Part shown: piece by piece, positions 40,001 through 51,746 of the stretch
How the letters are laid out: each line of letters opens with the position of its first letter
How positions within the stretch are numbered: position 1 is the stretch's first letter
Source of the DNA: Monomorium pharaonis
Taxonomy: Eukaryota > Arthropoda > Insecta > Hymenoptera > Formicidae
Direction of reading: 5' to 3'
Length of the DNA stretch: 64,000 nt
Assembly: GCF_013373865.1 (NCBI RefSeq)
Contig: NC_050472.1
Span: 24,266,292 to 24,330,291 of the forward strand
Notes under the pieces: model-generated
The model's database searches: none
Seen by the model: only the letters and a program-made list of their open reading frames with translations
Told to the model about the DNA's origin: nothing
Position numbers and translations under genes: made by a program

Positions 40001-43000
40001 TGACTGCTAAGTCTAGCAGCTTCGTGTCCGGCCACGGTTCTGGCACTGTGCATCGTAATACAAGATAAAACTTAATTTTGCATCGAAAAACACTCGATCA
40101 AATCAAATACAAAGGAAGTAGCAGACCTGATAGGAATCGGTGCCGAACTCTGTAAGAAACCACTATCATACGGTTCATCCATCATATTCGGATCTAGATC
40201 CATCATATCGATCCCACGACTGGTCGTTGGACTGTCCAACATAGAGTCTACAGTATCCGTTTCCATTAATGGCGGAGGCGTATCCTAAAAACAAATTTTT
40301 CTTTATTGTATTACATAACTATTTAACAATATTTATACATATTATTTATTAATATATAATTATACATATAATTACTTACATATAAAACAACTATAACTAT
40401 GTTATAATTATTAATTTAATTATATATATAAAATAATCATATGTAATTATTTAAACTGAGAACAAAATATTAAGATTAGTCAAAAATTTAATTATACGTT
40501 TAATAAGCGAACTGTACTCACAGCTTGCGCCGTGGGATTTATCTGATCATCTTCGATAATACCCAATTCTGCATCTTCCTCCTCTATTCGGGTACTACAT
40601 TGTGAACTAGTATCCTGGCCAGAACCGCTCTCCCCCTTAAAGAAAATCAATAAAATTTATTTTTTTGTTATTATGTTAGTATGTTAAATGAATAATTTAA
40701 AATCTTACCACGTTGTGACTGCTCTCGTTGCGCGAATGTGGTCTGAAGCCAGGACCAGGCGGAAGATTCTTCTGCACGCAACAATTAACACCAGGACTAA
40801 AATGCAACTCGACGTGAAAACGCTCTTCGCTGCTTGGATCCTTGGTCGGGTCCTCGTATAACATAACAACAATTTGCGACATGTAATTCAACTCTGAGAC
40901 CATACTGACGTATTCCATCGCGCGCCGCCACTGTTCGTCCTTCACCACCTACGGATCGATACATCAGAAATTAGAAAATAAGGCAGCTTTTTTTCTACAA
41001 CGTTAATGTATTTACTTACATCGAGTAAACCACCGTAACGCAACACGGTTAACAAGGAATGTACATGACTCTCGCTTGTGAAGTACAGTCTCGTACGCAC
41101 ATGGCGGCCGGGACTTGAGACACCATGGGAATATCTATGAATCATTAATGATTATTGTACAGTTACTAAAAAAAATCTCGAACTGTTAGAGATGAAAACT
41201 CTTTATAAATATGACTTGATTTTTATACCTAGGGTTGAGCCTATTGACAGTTTCTTCAGATTCCTCGATATTTCGTTGCAGATCAGCACGTATTTTTTTC
41301 AGCAAAGGTGTGCATATACCCTGACCGATAGTCAGCTTTTCTTGCACCGTCAAACCGTATTCCTGTACATATTTATGTATAATATAATTCACACGTAGAA
41401 AAATAAAATTGGCAACAAAAAGAAAAATTATACCTGAGGAATTACTATATCTGCTAAAGATTTAGCGTACGTGTACAATTCTTCTGCGTGTTCAAATTGC
41501 AACGTATGATTGTTGTGCTGCAGGTCGTACTTTATGCAATCGTAAATGTCAGGAATTTTAGATATGTCGAAACGCTTATTTTTCGTGCAGAAATCCTTTT
41601 CTATCTTTCCCCAGCGTCGTCCCATTAGTTCCCACGTTTCACCGTGATAAAGTATTGTGTCCTTCGTCTTCGGATCTTCTTTCTTAATTCGCACAATATC
41701 CAGAAGTTTTTGGATGAGAGCGTGAATGTGTTGGCAACATCGAACTGGATTCTTGACAAAATCTAAAGCGGCATTAATGCTCAACGCATTTCCCGGATTG
41801 ATCTGTTCCCGATCTTCCCGAGTAAATTCTCTGTCCTGTTGCAATAGCTCGTGCAAACGTGTTTTTACCCTGTAATTATAAAATTCCCAAATAAATTTTT
41901 TTTGTTTTATATAAATTTAATTTACAAATAAAATAATAATTTATTTGAATCCTTATAATGTAATTGTTTTGTTAGTAATCAGTTGTTAGTAATCAGTGTT
42001 TAAAAAAATACGACATTCTTTATTATTTTAATATAAATAATTTAATATATATAAATAATATTTTTCAAAATAAACTTTTAACTTATAATTTAATTTTAAC
42101 GCAACTAAGTTTTTTGTTTATGCAACTTTTAACTGAATTAATTTTATAAAGCGCATTAACTATATTTGAAAAAAAATTAACTTATTCAAAATCCTGTAAT
42201 TTAGGTATTTAAGATGAAGATCTACTCACATATTCTGATACTTGCTACTATCACAGTCGTTGTCCAGTAGGCCATTGGTATTCGCGCTTTTCACCATTTG
42301 CACCAAAATAGGCGTCAGTTCTCCCTCCAGTGCAAGCAACCCTTTCGCGAAAGCTGCTGCAGTCATTTGAACGCGTCCCTCGTCACTAGCGTAGATTTTC
42401 AAGTCATGGCGAAACGTGGAGTGTAGACGTAACAAACCCAATCCTTGTGCACCTGCGTATTCACCTATGTTTACACAAGGGGGAATGATATCAACACAAC
42501 GACGGGATTTCCTCGAGACACAGCTATTATAATCATAGAACAACGACAACGGAACAATTTAGATATTACTCCAAAATAAAACAGTTGTCGAGATGATCTA
42601 TGCTCTAGTATCGAGATCATCGTAATGTCGTAAAGATGTATTAATCGAGATTAATTATATTAATTAACATATCTTATTGTAACACGCGGACCAAGTACCG
42701 TAAGTTTTTCATGTCTCTAAATGTTTTAGAGTTACCTTAAAACTCCTCTGTGTTGATATTTTAATGGAAATTTATATTTCGAAGAAAACATATTGTACAA
42801 AGAAATACGTGCATAATACCTTATATATTAAAAAGAAATACTATAACAAATTACATTTATATAACGTGTTGGTAGTGCCGTTAAAAATAAAATTAACGGA
42901 AATATACATTAGCATAGAAAAAGCATGTGGCGAGAGGTCAGTGTGGTGTATGCTAAAACCATGCTATTCTCAAGTTACCAATAACTATTCGTCTGCGCTC

Positions 43001-43516
43001 AATCGAGTATTGGCAACTTGAGAACTCGTTCAAATAAAAAGATATAAAATGTGCAAGTGTACTCTTACGGTTAACGCCGTCGTACCGTATAACATCGCTA
43101 TTTCTAAAAGCAGTAATACTATCTACAGAGAACTATGGAATAAGCGTGGATCGTAAATAAAAGGTTACCGTGGCTTGGTAACATCTCTGATTCTTCCTCT
43201 GAAATAACATTTGAGATAAATTATCTTATATGTGACTCAGGAGAGTATCAATATACTACATCTCACTATTAACTAACAGTTAAGATATGGTTGCCAATGG
43301 TTGTTAATGCCACAGTGGTTGCTGGCAATTACTCTTGCACAAATTTACAATATTAATTACTAACTTTTACATCTCTCATGGTACAATGTATACTAATATA
43401 AATCATGTAAGAATATCCAATCAAATTTCAATACGTCAAGCTGTTCAATAGTTTCACAATTTGTACAATATAGCATTTTCAAGATAATAATTCATACCGA
43501 AAGCCTGAAGAGTTTC

Positions 43517-43596
<80 letters not shown>

Positions 43597-46500
43597 ATTA
43601 ATAAACCCAGATCAGGTTTAGCTGATAGAGGAAAATTATTATAGAAACGATCTTCGATACTGTGTAGGAACTTAAAAGCGAGCATGGCAAGCATATGAAC
43701 ATAAGATACGAACCACTAAGGTGTCTACCTTGACCACCAGGGTACATGCAGCGGAATATGCGTCCCAACTCTTCCGCCTGAATACGTCCAGCCGGTGTCA
43801 GTTCCCCACCCCATTTCAATATCAAAACGAGAGAGGGTTCCCCTAATCGATCTAAAAAAGAAAAAGTAAAGAAGTATGCGTATTTCTTAATATGCAATTT
43901 TTTTTTAATGTCTTAAATATATTATATATATCTACATTGAGAGAAAAATGTTTGTAACTATAATTACATAATAATTATAATTAGAAGCTCCATCTTTATA
44001 ATTATTACTTCTATAATATTAATAATAATAACCTTAAGAGTTTATAGTTGAATTAACTCTGAAACAATTTTACTATAAATTACGATAATTTGAGATATTA
44101 ATACAATAAAGATATGGTACAAATAAAATAAATTTATATACAGTAAATTACTGTTATAATAAATATCACTTTTTTTAAATTTACTGTTTACGTAGTAACA
44201 ACAGGGCTGGGAACTAACGAGTTACTTGTAACGAAGTTAATTACAGTTACTTTTTTTGGTAACTAATAACTTAACTTCGTTACTTTTCTCCATCTGTAAC
44301 TGTAACTTAACGCAGTTATATTTTTTTGGTAACTAATAACTATTTTGATAGTTACTTTAACAGTTACTTTTTTTTAGAACATGCGCTAAAATTTTTAATC
44401 AACAACCGGAAAAAGTCGAGTCTACACAAGAGGAATTGTATCAATTCTTAAAATCAAATAATTCCAGTATTAATATGCTAAATAATTATACTGCAATTAA
44501 GAAACTTTTTATTAAATATAACACCGGCATTCCACAGTTCTGCATCTGTGGAATATATGTTTAGTATCGGTGGCTCTATAATGACGCCACAAAGAGGTTT
44601 TTTACGATGATATATATTTGAATATCAAATTCTATAAAATTAAATTCTATAAAAATTTTGTAAAAAAAAAATATGAATCAATGTATGACAGCCAATGTAT
44701 CGTTATATTTCATTTAACTCTGATAACAGTAATATACGATTTAGAGTTTTACCTTTACAAAGTTCTCATTTAGTGTATATAAAATAACTTGTTAAAGCAC
44801 ATAATTAAGCACATAATATACAACAGTTAGTAAAGCATAAAATGTAAGATTCTTATTTCTTATATTTAAAATGTACAATTATTTAAGAAAAAAGTAACGA
44901 CTCGTTATTTTTTTAGTAACTGTAACGAGTTATTTTTCAAAATCGATAACTTGTAACTGTAATTAGTTACCTTTTCAATAAAAAAACTGTAACTGTAACT
45001 AGTTACTTTTACAAAGTAACTTTCTCAACCCTGAGTAACAATAATTATAATTTGCATAATTAAAATAACTATATATTATAATTAAATTATGGTAATTGTA
45101 ACTGTTTTTTCTCAATGTATATAAGATATATTGCTACATAGATAAAATAGTAAAAAGCAAACGAAGCATACTAAGATCACTACCGTCGTCGGAAGAACTC
45201 CCCCGCGGCCGTCCTCGCGGTTGATATTTTAATTGGACTTTACGATTTATGCCAGAGAAATGTCCATACCTGCAGTATAGAATTGATAATTATTTTAAAT
45301 TTATTATTATAAATTTATCGCAATTAACTCAGCTGTAGTATTCGTGCAATATGTGATTAATTTAATACATTAAAATATTGCACTATTTTTTGCTCATTGC
45401 AACGCACATTTCTAAAACACTCTTAAGTTGTTCCAGTTTCCCTTGTTTTTCTTCCAACTCGGGTCCCGCCGCACGATGCTGTATTTCCGTTAGTAGACTA
45501 CGCGCTGTATCAAGAATCTCTTGCAACTGTTTAGGACGCTTTAGTTTCACATGACCATGCTTGTAACCATCGTACTTTGCAAATATCTCAAAAAATCTGC
45601 GAAAACATTATATATATTTTAATTTGCAGTGTTCTTGGATAAAAGAAAATATATAATATCTTGTTTACTTACTTGGGATGACGTACTTCTACTTTCATCT
45701 TCTGTTTTGGGGTTCTATCGCCATGTCTAATAACTGCTACAACGCAGCGCAATTCCATCCTAGATAAACAAGTTGAAATTCAATAGTTGTAAAAAATACT
45801 TCAGTATTGTATTAAGAATATAATATAGTTAAATTGTCACTTGCGGATAGACTAACATTTTGCCGAACGTAGTTGGCACAATAGGAGGATCATCCAATTG
45901 AAAGGGAACACTCCACGGAATGTGTAATGTGGGTGCCAGTTCCCTGAGTATCATATTCCCTAAAATCTTAGCACAGTCATCATAATACTTGTTTGAGTTC
46001 TTTACAAAACTAAATCCATTCACATCGCACACGAATGACTGACCGTTTGCTCTGTAATCAAAACCATGTTCGCCGGTATTATACTTGACTTTCAGCTATT
46101 TATATAAGACCGCGACACATTAATGCCCGTGTCAATATCTGTTTTCCGACTGAAGTCAGTTTAGCGTGTTACAATAGAAATCAAAGCTATTGAATGTAAC
46201 GCGATATACGCTCTAAAATAACATTGATAACCACGTCGGCAATTGTATTACATTGGCATGTAATGTACTACGTCTCAAGTAATGTTCTACAAAGCCATTC
46301 AAAAGAGATTTTTTGTAAGAAATGCTTCTTTTTTTCAATGGACACGACAATAACACTGTTCATAATAAGATTACTGAAAAAGTAGATTTAATTTCTTATA
46401 ACTGTACGGATTGCGTTGTACGAGTACGTACAATTACGTACCTTAGTAAATCAAAGCCACACACCGTTTGCTTGAAGGCCAAACATACTTTTCTACTTAT

Positions 46501-48159
46501 AAGTTTTTCGGCATTGTTCAATATCACCGGATAACGAATTTCCTTGCCCTCCGAATCTCTTTCGACTTTGCCGTCGAGAGCAGGACTCTTCCTTGCCTCG
46601 GCGTGAGCGTAATCAGGTCCCACGGTATAGACTTTAACGTCAGTGCCATCAGTAGGCATAAAATCTTCATAGATATAAGAACCACTCTTGCGAACGCGAG
46701 ATTCTGGAGAATATACGCTACTGCGACTACCTATCTGTGTAACAAATAAATATTTATTTTTAATTTTTTTTTTATTTAGGAAAAACATTTATTTCCTAAA
46801 TTTTATACAAAGACTCATACTAATTTCAAGAAAGAAAATATATATACTTTTCTAAATAATCTTTGACTCCCTCCGCCAGCAGAAGTGGGATAGTAAATAT
46901 AGATATTATGATCTTCAGCGGATACTGGTTTTTCTACAAATGGCTTATTGAATGTAATACCGTTCACTTCCACGTGATCTTCCGACTCCACCAATTCATG
47001 CTCTAAAATGCAGTTTATATGTCTTTATATGTCAAGATTAAAGATATAAATAACACATGAATGTTTTCGTAATTAAGTAAGTTATAGTTATTTGATCTCA
47101 AAATCGCGATGAGCTAAATACTTACGATGCATTTTTGAATAATGCAAATAACTTTTATAACTCACGTTTCGGATCTGGCGAATCTCTATCGAGAACGGCA
47201 TACCGTGGAATTTCGATACCTTCGTTCTCTAGTATAGCATAAACTCTTCTCCGGTCCTACGTTAATTTGTATTAATACATAGCTATATATGTAATAAAAA
47301 ATTAATATTTTGTAATGTTAAAGACTTATATACCTGAATATCATACTGCATCGGAAGATGATTAATGATGAACGGTTTACGTAAATTTGCATAGTTTATA
47401 GCTTTATCAAGGGGAAAGCCTTTACTGTGGAAACTTATCAAACAGTCGACTACAGGCCAATTTTCTACAGGTTCCTGTAAAGGAATAAATGCAGAAAAAA
47501 ATTTATAAATTTTATAATATAAAAAAATAGAGCATATTTTCATAATATAAGTATTACCTTTAATATAACTTCTTCTGGAAAAACAATAATTTTTATATAC
47601 TCGAATTCCTCGAGTCTCGTCAAAATCTCTTTCATCGGTTTACTCTGTGATTTCTTCGCCATCGCGCATATCCCAACCAGAACTTGCTTTCCCTCTCCTT
47701 CCACATCACTCCCACCCATATAAGCATCATCTTGGGTACCTTCTGATAATTCGGGCTAGAAAATAAAATAAACGATAAGCAACAGCTCTATTCAAAAGAG
47801 TATATCGTGTACACAGGTCATATCTTAGCCAGCAATACTAATAAATAGAAAATAATTAATAAACACTTGAATAAAATTTGAACATGTATAATACAAAATT
47901 AAATTCACTACCCACACACATTTTTCTTTTGAAAAATCAGTGATAAAGTGGAAGAATGGTTACACAGCCTGATTTTTATACGATTTAATTTCTAAAAATA
48001 AATGTGACTTCTAAATTCGGCTATATAACAAGCAGTGATGAAGATCGTAAAATCTTCAAGCTAAATAGTGCTCACCCAGTATGCCTTTAGGCAGGATAGA
48101 AATCTAGGCTTGTCGTCAGCAGGACAATTTTCATCGCGAACTCTTGTAAGATTACTCAT
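31455..48159 (-). CDS. PPIP5K: PPIP5K, diphosphoinositol-pentakisphosphate kinase (27 coding exons)
   Basis: Bifunctional cytosolic enzyme that phosphorylates InsP6 and 5-InsP7 to 1-InsP7 and InsP8 and carries an opposing acid-phosphatase-like domain. Assembled exons (high to low): 48159-48076, 47755-47558, 47474-47334, 47256-47166, 47002-46848, 46734-46442, 46051-45857, 45759-45673, 45596-45408, 45269-45184, 43851-43729, 42464-42230, 41869-41434, 41362-41229, 41134-41020, 40948-40709, 40635-40522, 40284-40127, 40045-39900, 38945-38898, 36078-35761, 34091-33870, 33542-33272, 32863-32778, 32705-32594, 32363-31986, 31902-31455. All phases join without a stop (5103 nt, 1700 residues). The first 16 exons match the vertebrate proteins closely. 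The ATG at 48159 is the first in the exon; alternative 5' exons are possible. The least certain joint is the exon 21 acceptor, which lies beside a GCAAC repeat. Intron 22 uses a GC donor. Confidence 0.93.
33868..33869 (-). promoter_or_regulatory. PPIP5K: GC-AG intron donor in PPIP5K intron 22
   Basis: The exon 22 end reads GCAG|GCAAGT on the minus strand, the classical strong GC-donor consensus. The nearby GT four bases downstream would leave two extra bases and break the frame into the conserved [14 protein letters not shown] block. The GC donor joins phase 1 to the CG at 33542 perfectly. Confidence 0.8.
34328..34378. repeat. Hexanucleotide (CGTGCT)n-like minisatellite
   Basis: Degenerate repeats of GTGCTC/GTGCTT/GTGCCC units occur in PPIP5K intron 21. 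No coding role. Confidence 0.85.
35125..35662. mobile_element. Probable MITE with (TA)n core in PPIP5K intron 21 upstream flank
   Basis: This sits in the intron between exons 21 and 22. Imperfect inverted repeats pair ATGATCC...AAATTTTTGTGTT near 35152-35182 with AAACACAAAAATTTGAGTGGACCAT near 35591-35615. An outer layer of GTGTTAAA / TTTGACAC words lies further out. A (TA)n run occupies about 35411-35450. No coding capacity; the ends and target duplication are not clear. Confidence 0.4.
36090..36178. repeat. (TGCGT)n pentanucleotide array beside the exon 21 acceptor
   Basis: Perfect TTGCG units at about 36090-36118 degenerate into TGCGGTGCGATGCATTGC-type words to about 36178. On the minus strand this lies immediately upstream of the chosen exon 21 acceptor at 36079, so the acceptor lacks a normal pyrimidine tract. 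The exon frame also stays open through part of the array. Confidence 0.85.
36513..36551. repeat. (TA)n-(CA)n microsatellite
   Basis: About 14 TA units followed by about 5 CA units, in PPIP5K intron 20. Confidence 0.9.
36987..37055. repeat. Compound (CA)n-(TGTA)n microsatellite
   Basis: CA repeats run directly into about ten TATG/TGTA tetranucleotides, in PPIP5K intron 20. Confidence 0.92.
43523..43596. repeat. Long (TA)n-(CA)n microsatellite
   Basis: About 32 TA dinucleotides followed by five CA units, in PPIP5K intron 11, about 130 bases downstream (in gene sense) of the exon 11 donor. Confidence 0.95.
44202..45033 (+). mobile_element. hAT-family DNA transposon, internally decayed
   Basis: The termini are CAGGGCTGGGAA and, reverse-complemented at the right, CAGGGTTGAGAA, typical of hAT elements. 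Both sides carry a perfect 8-bp target duplication AGTAACAA (44194-44201 and 45034-45041). Subterminal regions are packed with GTAACT/AGTTAC words in both orientations, as seen in hAT transposase-binding regions. The 832-base length is too short for an autonomous element; a transposase relic lies inside. Confidence 0.9.
44391..44610 (+). pseudogene. hAT transposase C-terminal relic
   Basis: A plus-strand frame contains an Ile/Lys-rich stretch ending [14 protein letters not shown] frameshift follows near 44535, and the adjacent frame continues with [20 protein letters not shown] before a stop. Together they correspond to the hAT C-terminal dimerisation region, in which a Phe-Ser-x-Gly/Ala-Gly motif and a Pro-x-Arg end are characteristic. 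The catalytic part is deleted, so the copy cannot supply transposase. Confidence 0.75.
45857..47755 (-). other. PPIP5K: PPIP5K ATP-grasp kinase domain (exons 2-7)
   Basis: Residues about 50-385 form the RimK/ATP-grasp kinase. Visible conserved blocks are [125 protein letters not shown] and [20 protein letters not shown]. These are the nucleotide- and inositol phosphate-binding segments of the family. No key block is missing, so the kinase looks intact. Confidence 0.93.
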
Positions 48160-51100
48160 TATACTCTTTAGTTTGATCTTTTGATAAGTAAGTTTACGTC
48201 GATCACATATGTTATCGCCTACATAGAAAGGTAATACGTATCAAGCAACAAAGCGTGAAATATGTGGAATTGAAAAATGAAAAGTCACGTTATTTTTAAA
48301 ATTCAGATGAGTTTTTTATTTATCTTTAAATGTTGATATTTATTCACCATTATTCTTTTTTAATCATTCCATTTTACCATTACTATTTCACTACGATATA
48401 GAATCAATAAGAAATGCAATGCCAGTCATGCAGTAACAAGCAAACCAATGTATGAATGTTTGTTAATCACTGCAATAAAATGTTTAGAGTTAAGATTTGT
48501 GAAATTAATGTGGCGAAAACAAAGATTAGCTGTAGAAATATAATAGAATCTATCTTTATTTCCTATTATTTATAACAATTCAAGTAAACGACTAGAAAAA
48601 GTATTTGCAATAACAAATTTTATATGATTAGTTATCACTTATCAGAAAAACTATGTTTGATTGGAAAATATAAATCTTTTTATCGTTATATATAAATATT
48701 TAATTTCTTTTTGATAATTAATTGCAACTACGATAACCACGAAATATATAAAATACAAGTATGTACACAATACTTGATAATAAATAACGTATCTTTAATC
48801 GCATTCTAATTACAGTATCATAATATGTATTTTGTTAACCTCATGCATACACACACACACACGCACACACAATTTTACCTTGGAAATAAAAATCATTATT
48901 ACGTGTCTTCAAGAATTAATAATTCCATATATTCTGTTGTATCTTCTTTTGATAATAAGCAATGATTGAAGTGATGGTGTTCCGGTATCAATCACTCAAA
49001 AAGTACGATTACATTTAAGATATCAAGATATAAAAAGATAAAGGAAGAATTATCAGTTCTATTCTCAATTCACCGTCGAACATTATCGTTGTAACTTAGA
49101 ATTCAGATATAATCTCAGCAATATGTTCATACACCTTCAAAACGATATAAAGATATAACATATGTTAAATTGTCAATCAATTTAAATTTTAATAATGCCT
49201 ATTTTTTGCCTCAATTGTGTTTCGTACACTGTTAAAGTAACGCATACCATCTGAATCAAACTAGAACTCGCAGGCAGTTACCATAATGTTATCAGGCACA
49301 GTTAGAAGCAATTTATAATTCGGTCAATATTAGCACTGCTATAATTGGCTGACGATGGGTGTTAACAAATGTGATTTCAACGGCAAACGAGACGATTAAG
49401 TGTCTTGCGTTGTACATGCATCGTTAGAAAATCTTACGCTAACTGCTGTGGTATGTGCGTACCGTTCGTGCCCGAATAATGTGTTTTATAATGACATAAA
49501 TCCCTATCTGACTAAACATCGTGGAAGAATGCAGAACTTGTCCTATTCTTCTACTGATCACATACATTCGTACTCCACTACATAGAAATATTCACCAATA
49601 TATATCGCAAATACTCGCACTGATCAGTTTGATTTTTTAGACTGATATTATATAACAAGGGTATAGCTTTTGACTAGGTATTACTAGCAATTAACCAACC
49701 AGCAAGAGTTTCAATATCTACTTAACAATTTTACATAATGTATGTACTGTTTACATAATTCTTTACATTTTTATTCATTGCAAAAGACAAGTATATTATA
49801 AATTATAAAATAGACAGCATGTATTTTTAAATATGTGAGAAAACAACTACATATCAAAGATATATATAGATTTCTAACCTCTGACGAAACGTACACTATC
49901 TCTTTTTAAATAGCTCTATGTGCGAACACTTGTCACTCTTATTACATAAATACAAGATGGAAATAGAGGAACACTGCTGTTTCATTAATCTCAAACAGAT
50001 TAGTTTCTGGGATAGTAATTAATTGTCATGGAGAATATAGCTCTCTCTGTTCCCATCACGCTACTTCTCTCCATTTCTGTGATACCTCATCAGATACAAA
50101 TTGGTCAGACACAATTAACAAATTAGATGCACGATCGAGAAAGATCATTCACATGACATTCATAACAAAACAAAAATATTAGAAAAGGTAAAACATTATT
50201 TTACATTTATAAAAACTTGATATAATCTGGTTAGGAAGCTGAAGGATAAATTTCAAAACTGTACACCATGCAGTTTTAATTGCTTGGTTTCCAATGACAG
50301 CAAAGATATCCCAAACAACTTACTCGTTGTGACGAACGATAGATCGACGAAATAACAGACGGCTGTACTGTATTTATGTCGCCTATGTAGAACATCGGTC
50401 TGGTTGCATTCCTGAGACCCTACGAACAAAATCTCAGTTAGGTGCTGAGTTCAATCAAACAAAGATTTCATCTCTAAATGACTGAGAAAAGGGTGTTTAC
50501 TTGGTAACCATGTTCCAATTCAGTGTAAGACATGTCAGATCCAGTTTCATTGATAAAAACAAACACCTGTTTCACGTGTTTATGTCAGAAAATGTCACCC
50601 AGGTGCTGAAACTAATCATGTTATTTCGTATCAATGGCATTAATTTTAATTACACAATCGTTAAAATACATGAACAAGAGGGCAAGAGAAATATTATTTG
50701 AGAAACATGTAAGTTAAGTAAAGCTAAGCAAACTGTTTGGCCATTTCAATCTTACAGGCTTCCTTCTCTCACACAAATTCCAGGCGAGTGTTTGCTCTCT
50801 CCAATTTACACAACGGTATTTGTGAGAGTAAATTCCTTTCTTTATAGGGCGTCCGCTAATCGACGGCGCTCCGTGTGCGTTGTTTTTCCAGTGAGCTGTA
50901 AAGAAAATCAAATGTTTGCGGGGAGAGCCGAGACGTGTAACGTTTGCATGCCCACCGAGATAACCGCGTTCGTAGCCAGCCGTCTGTAGACTAATCGCAA
51001 ATAGCGGCGTCAGTTGCTGCGTATTTGCCACCGACGATTTAATCCAGCTACGTACGCAGCGGTGTCGGCGGAGTGCGGCGTCATACACCATGTAAATTCG

Positions 51101-51396
51101 CCGGCGGATTGCGCGCGGACGGCACGCGAATCGTGCGATACTCACCGCAACTTACCGTACACTACGAAAGCGCGACTCGCGACGACGGTGATCGCACGTG
51201 ACTCGCGACGTGACAGGATCGAGGGTCGCGGCCGTTTAAATTCGCGTCTCTCTGTCTTCCTGTTGACGTCGCACGGCGCAGCATGTGACGATGCAGCGAT
51301 GCCCACGAAATCGAATCTCGACGACGGTGTTGAATTGAACGCGGGAGCATGCGCATGCGCCACCTACTCTCAACGCTAGATGGTGCGAAAGAAGAA
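48160..51396. other. Presumptive PPIP5K 5' UTR/intron and promoter region
   Basis: AT-rich, without recognised coding exons, from 48160 to about 50750. From about 50800 to 51370 the DNA becomes GC- and CpG-richer, as expected for a promoter region; open frames here on both strands overlap and lack homology. Non-coding first exons of PPIP5K are likely here but I cannot place their splice sites. A (CA)n run lies near 48849-48870. Confidence 0.4.
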
Positions 51397-51401
51397 ACGT
51401 T
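51397..51401. repeat. Target-site duplication ACGTT, left copy
   Basis: ACGTT precedes the first LTR. The same five bases occur between the two elements (56058-56062) and after the last LTR (60719-60723). Because the base before CGTT in the right copies could belong to the LTR end, the duplication is 5 bp (ACGTT) or 4 bp (CGTT). Confidence 0.85.
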
Positions 51402-51638
51402 TGTGGCAGCCCTTGCGATTTATTCCCCATTTTTAGTTATTTTCTAGTTTCTTTATTTATTTGTTATCAAACTAATTTCAAGCAATTTATGTTTCTTAGA
51501 TACTAAAAAAAAGGAATGTTGTTTATTAAAAAAAGAAATTATTTATTCTTTTGTAAGCTTGATATTAGTAAACACGTATAACTTTACAAAGTCTATTTAT
51601 TTCATAAGTATAAGATAAATTAGGGAAATCATTCCCAT
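51402..51638 (+). repeat. LTR, copy 1, 5'
   Basis: 237 bases beginning TGTGGCAGCC and ending ATTCCCAT (or one base longer). AT-rich. I see no difference from the other three LTRs at 55821, 56063 and 60482. Confidence 0.95.
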
Positions 51639-51641
51639 AAC

Positions 51642-51659
51642 TGGTGACCCCGACGTGAT
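51642..51659 (+). other. Primer binding site complementary to tRNA-Trp 3' end
   Basis: TGGTGACCCCGACGTGAT is complementary to the 3' end of animal tRNA-Trp including CCA. It begins three bases after the LTR. The second element has the same site at 56303-56320. Confidence 0.9.
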
Positions 51660-51746
51660 AGAAAAGACAAGCCTGTCAAAGAATCGTGTTTACGTTTTGG
51701 CTCTCCTGACGATTGTCGTGCACGAAATTTGAAATCTTTCTTCGAG

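Larger units (their letters stand above)
31455..40635 (-). other. PPIP5K: PPIP5K C-terminal disordered tail (exons 17-27)
   Basis: About 765 residues rich in Ser, Pro, Glu and Asp, lacking folded-domain signatures. Conserved islands include the exon 22 block [20 protein letters not shown] followed by [20 protein letters not shown], and the exon 23 block [20 protein letters not shown]; both are recognisable in vertebrate PPIP5Ks, supporting the exon choice. Exon 22 has two in-phase acceptors: TAG ending at 34092 after a strong pyrimidine tract, and a CAG about 35 bases further in. The last exon ends in an EEEKK tail. Confidence 0.82.
43935..45117. mobile_element. TA-flanked foldback element split by a hAT insertion
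   Basis: The left end CATTGAGAGAAAAATG... and right end (reverse complement CATTGAGAAAAAACAG...) form inverted repeats. They continue through GTTTGTAACTATAATTAC and GTTACAATTACCATAATT and are flanked by TA at 43933-43934 and 45118-45119. Removing the 832-base hAT element and one 8-bp duplication restores an AT-rich element of about 343 bases. It lies wholly inside PPIP5K intron 10. Confidence 0.72.
40709..45759 (-). other. PPIP5K: PPIP5K histidine acid phosphatase-like domain (exons 8-16)
   Basis: Begins with [17 protein letters not shown] in exon 8, where RHGDRTP (about residues 397-403) is the phosphohistidine motif of histidine acid phosphatases. It continues through [72 protein letters not shown] and [20 protein letters not shown]. 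At the site where classical members have an HD dipeptide, the sequence reads SHVHS, as in animal PPIP5Ks. Intron 10 inside this domain holds the hAT/MITE nest. Confidence 0.92.
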
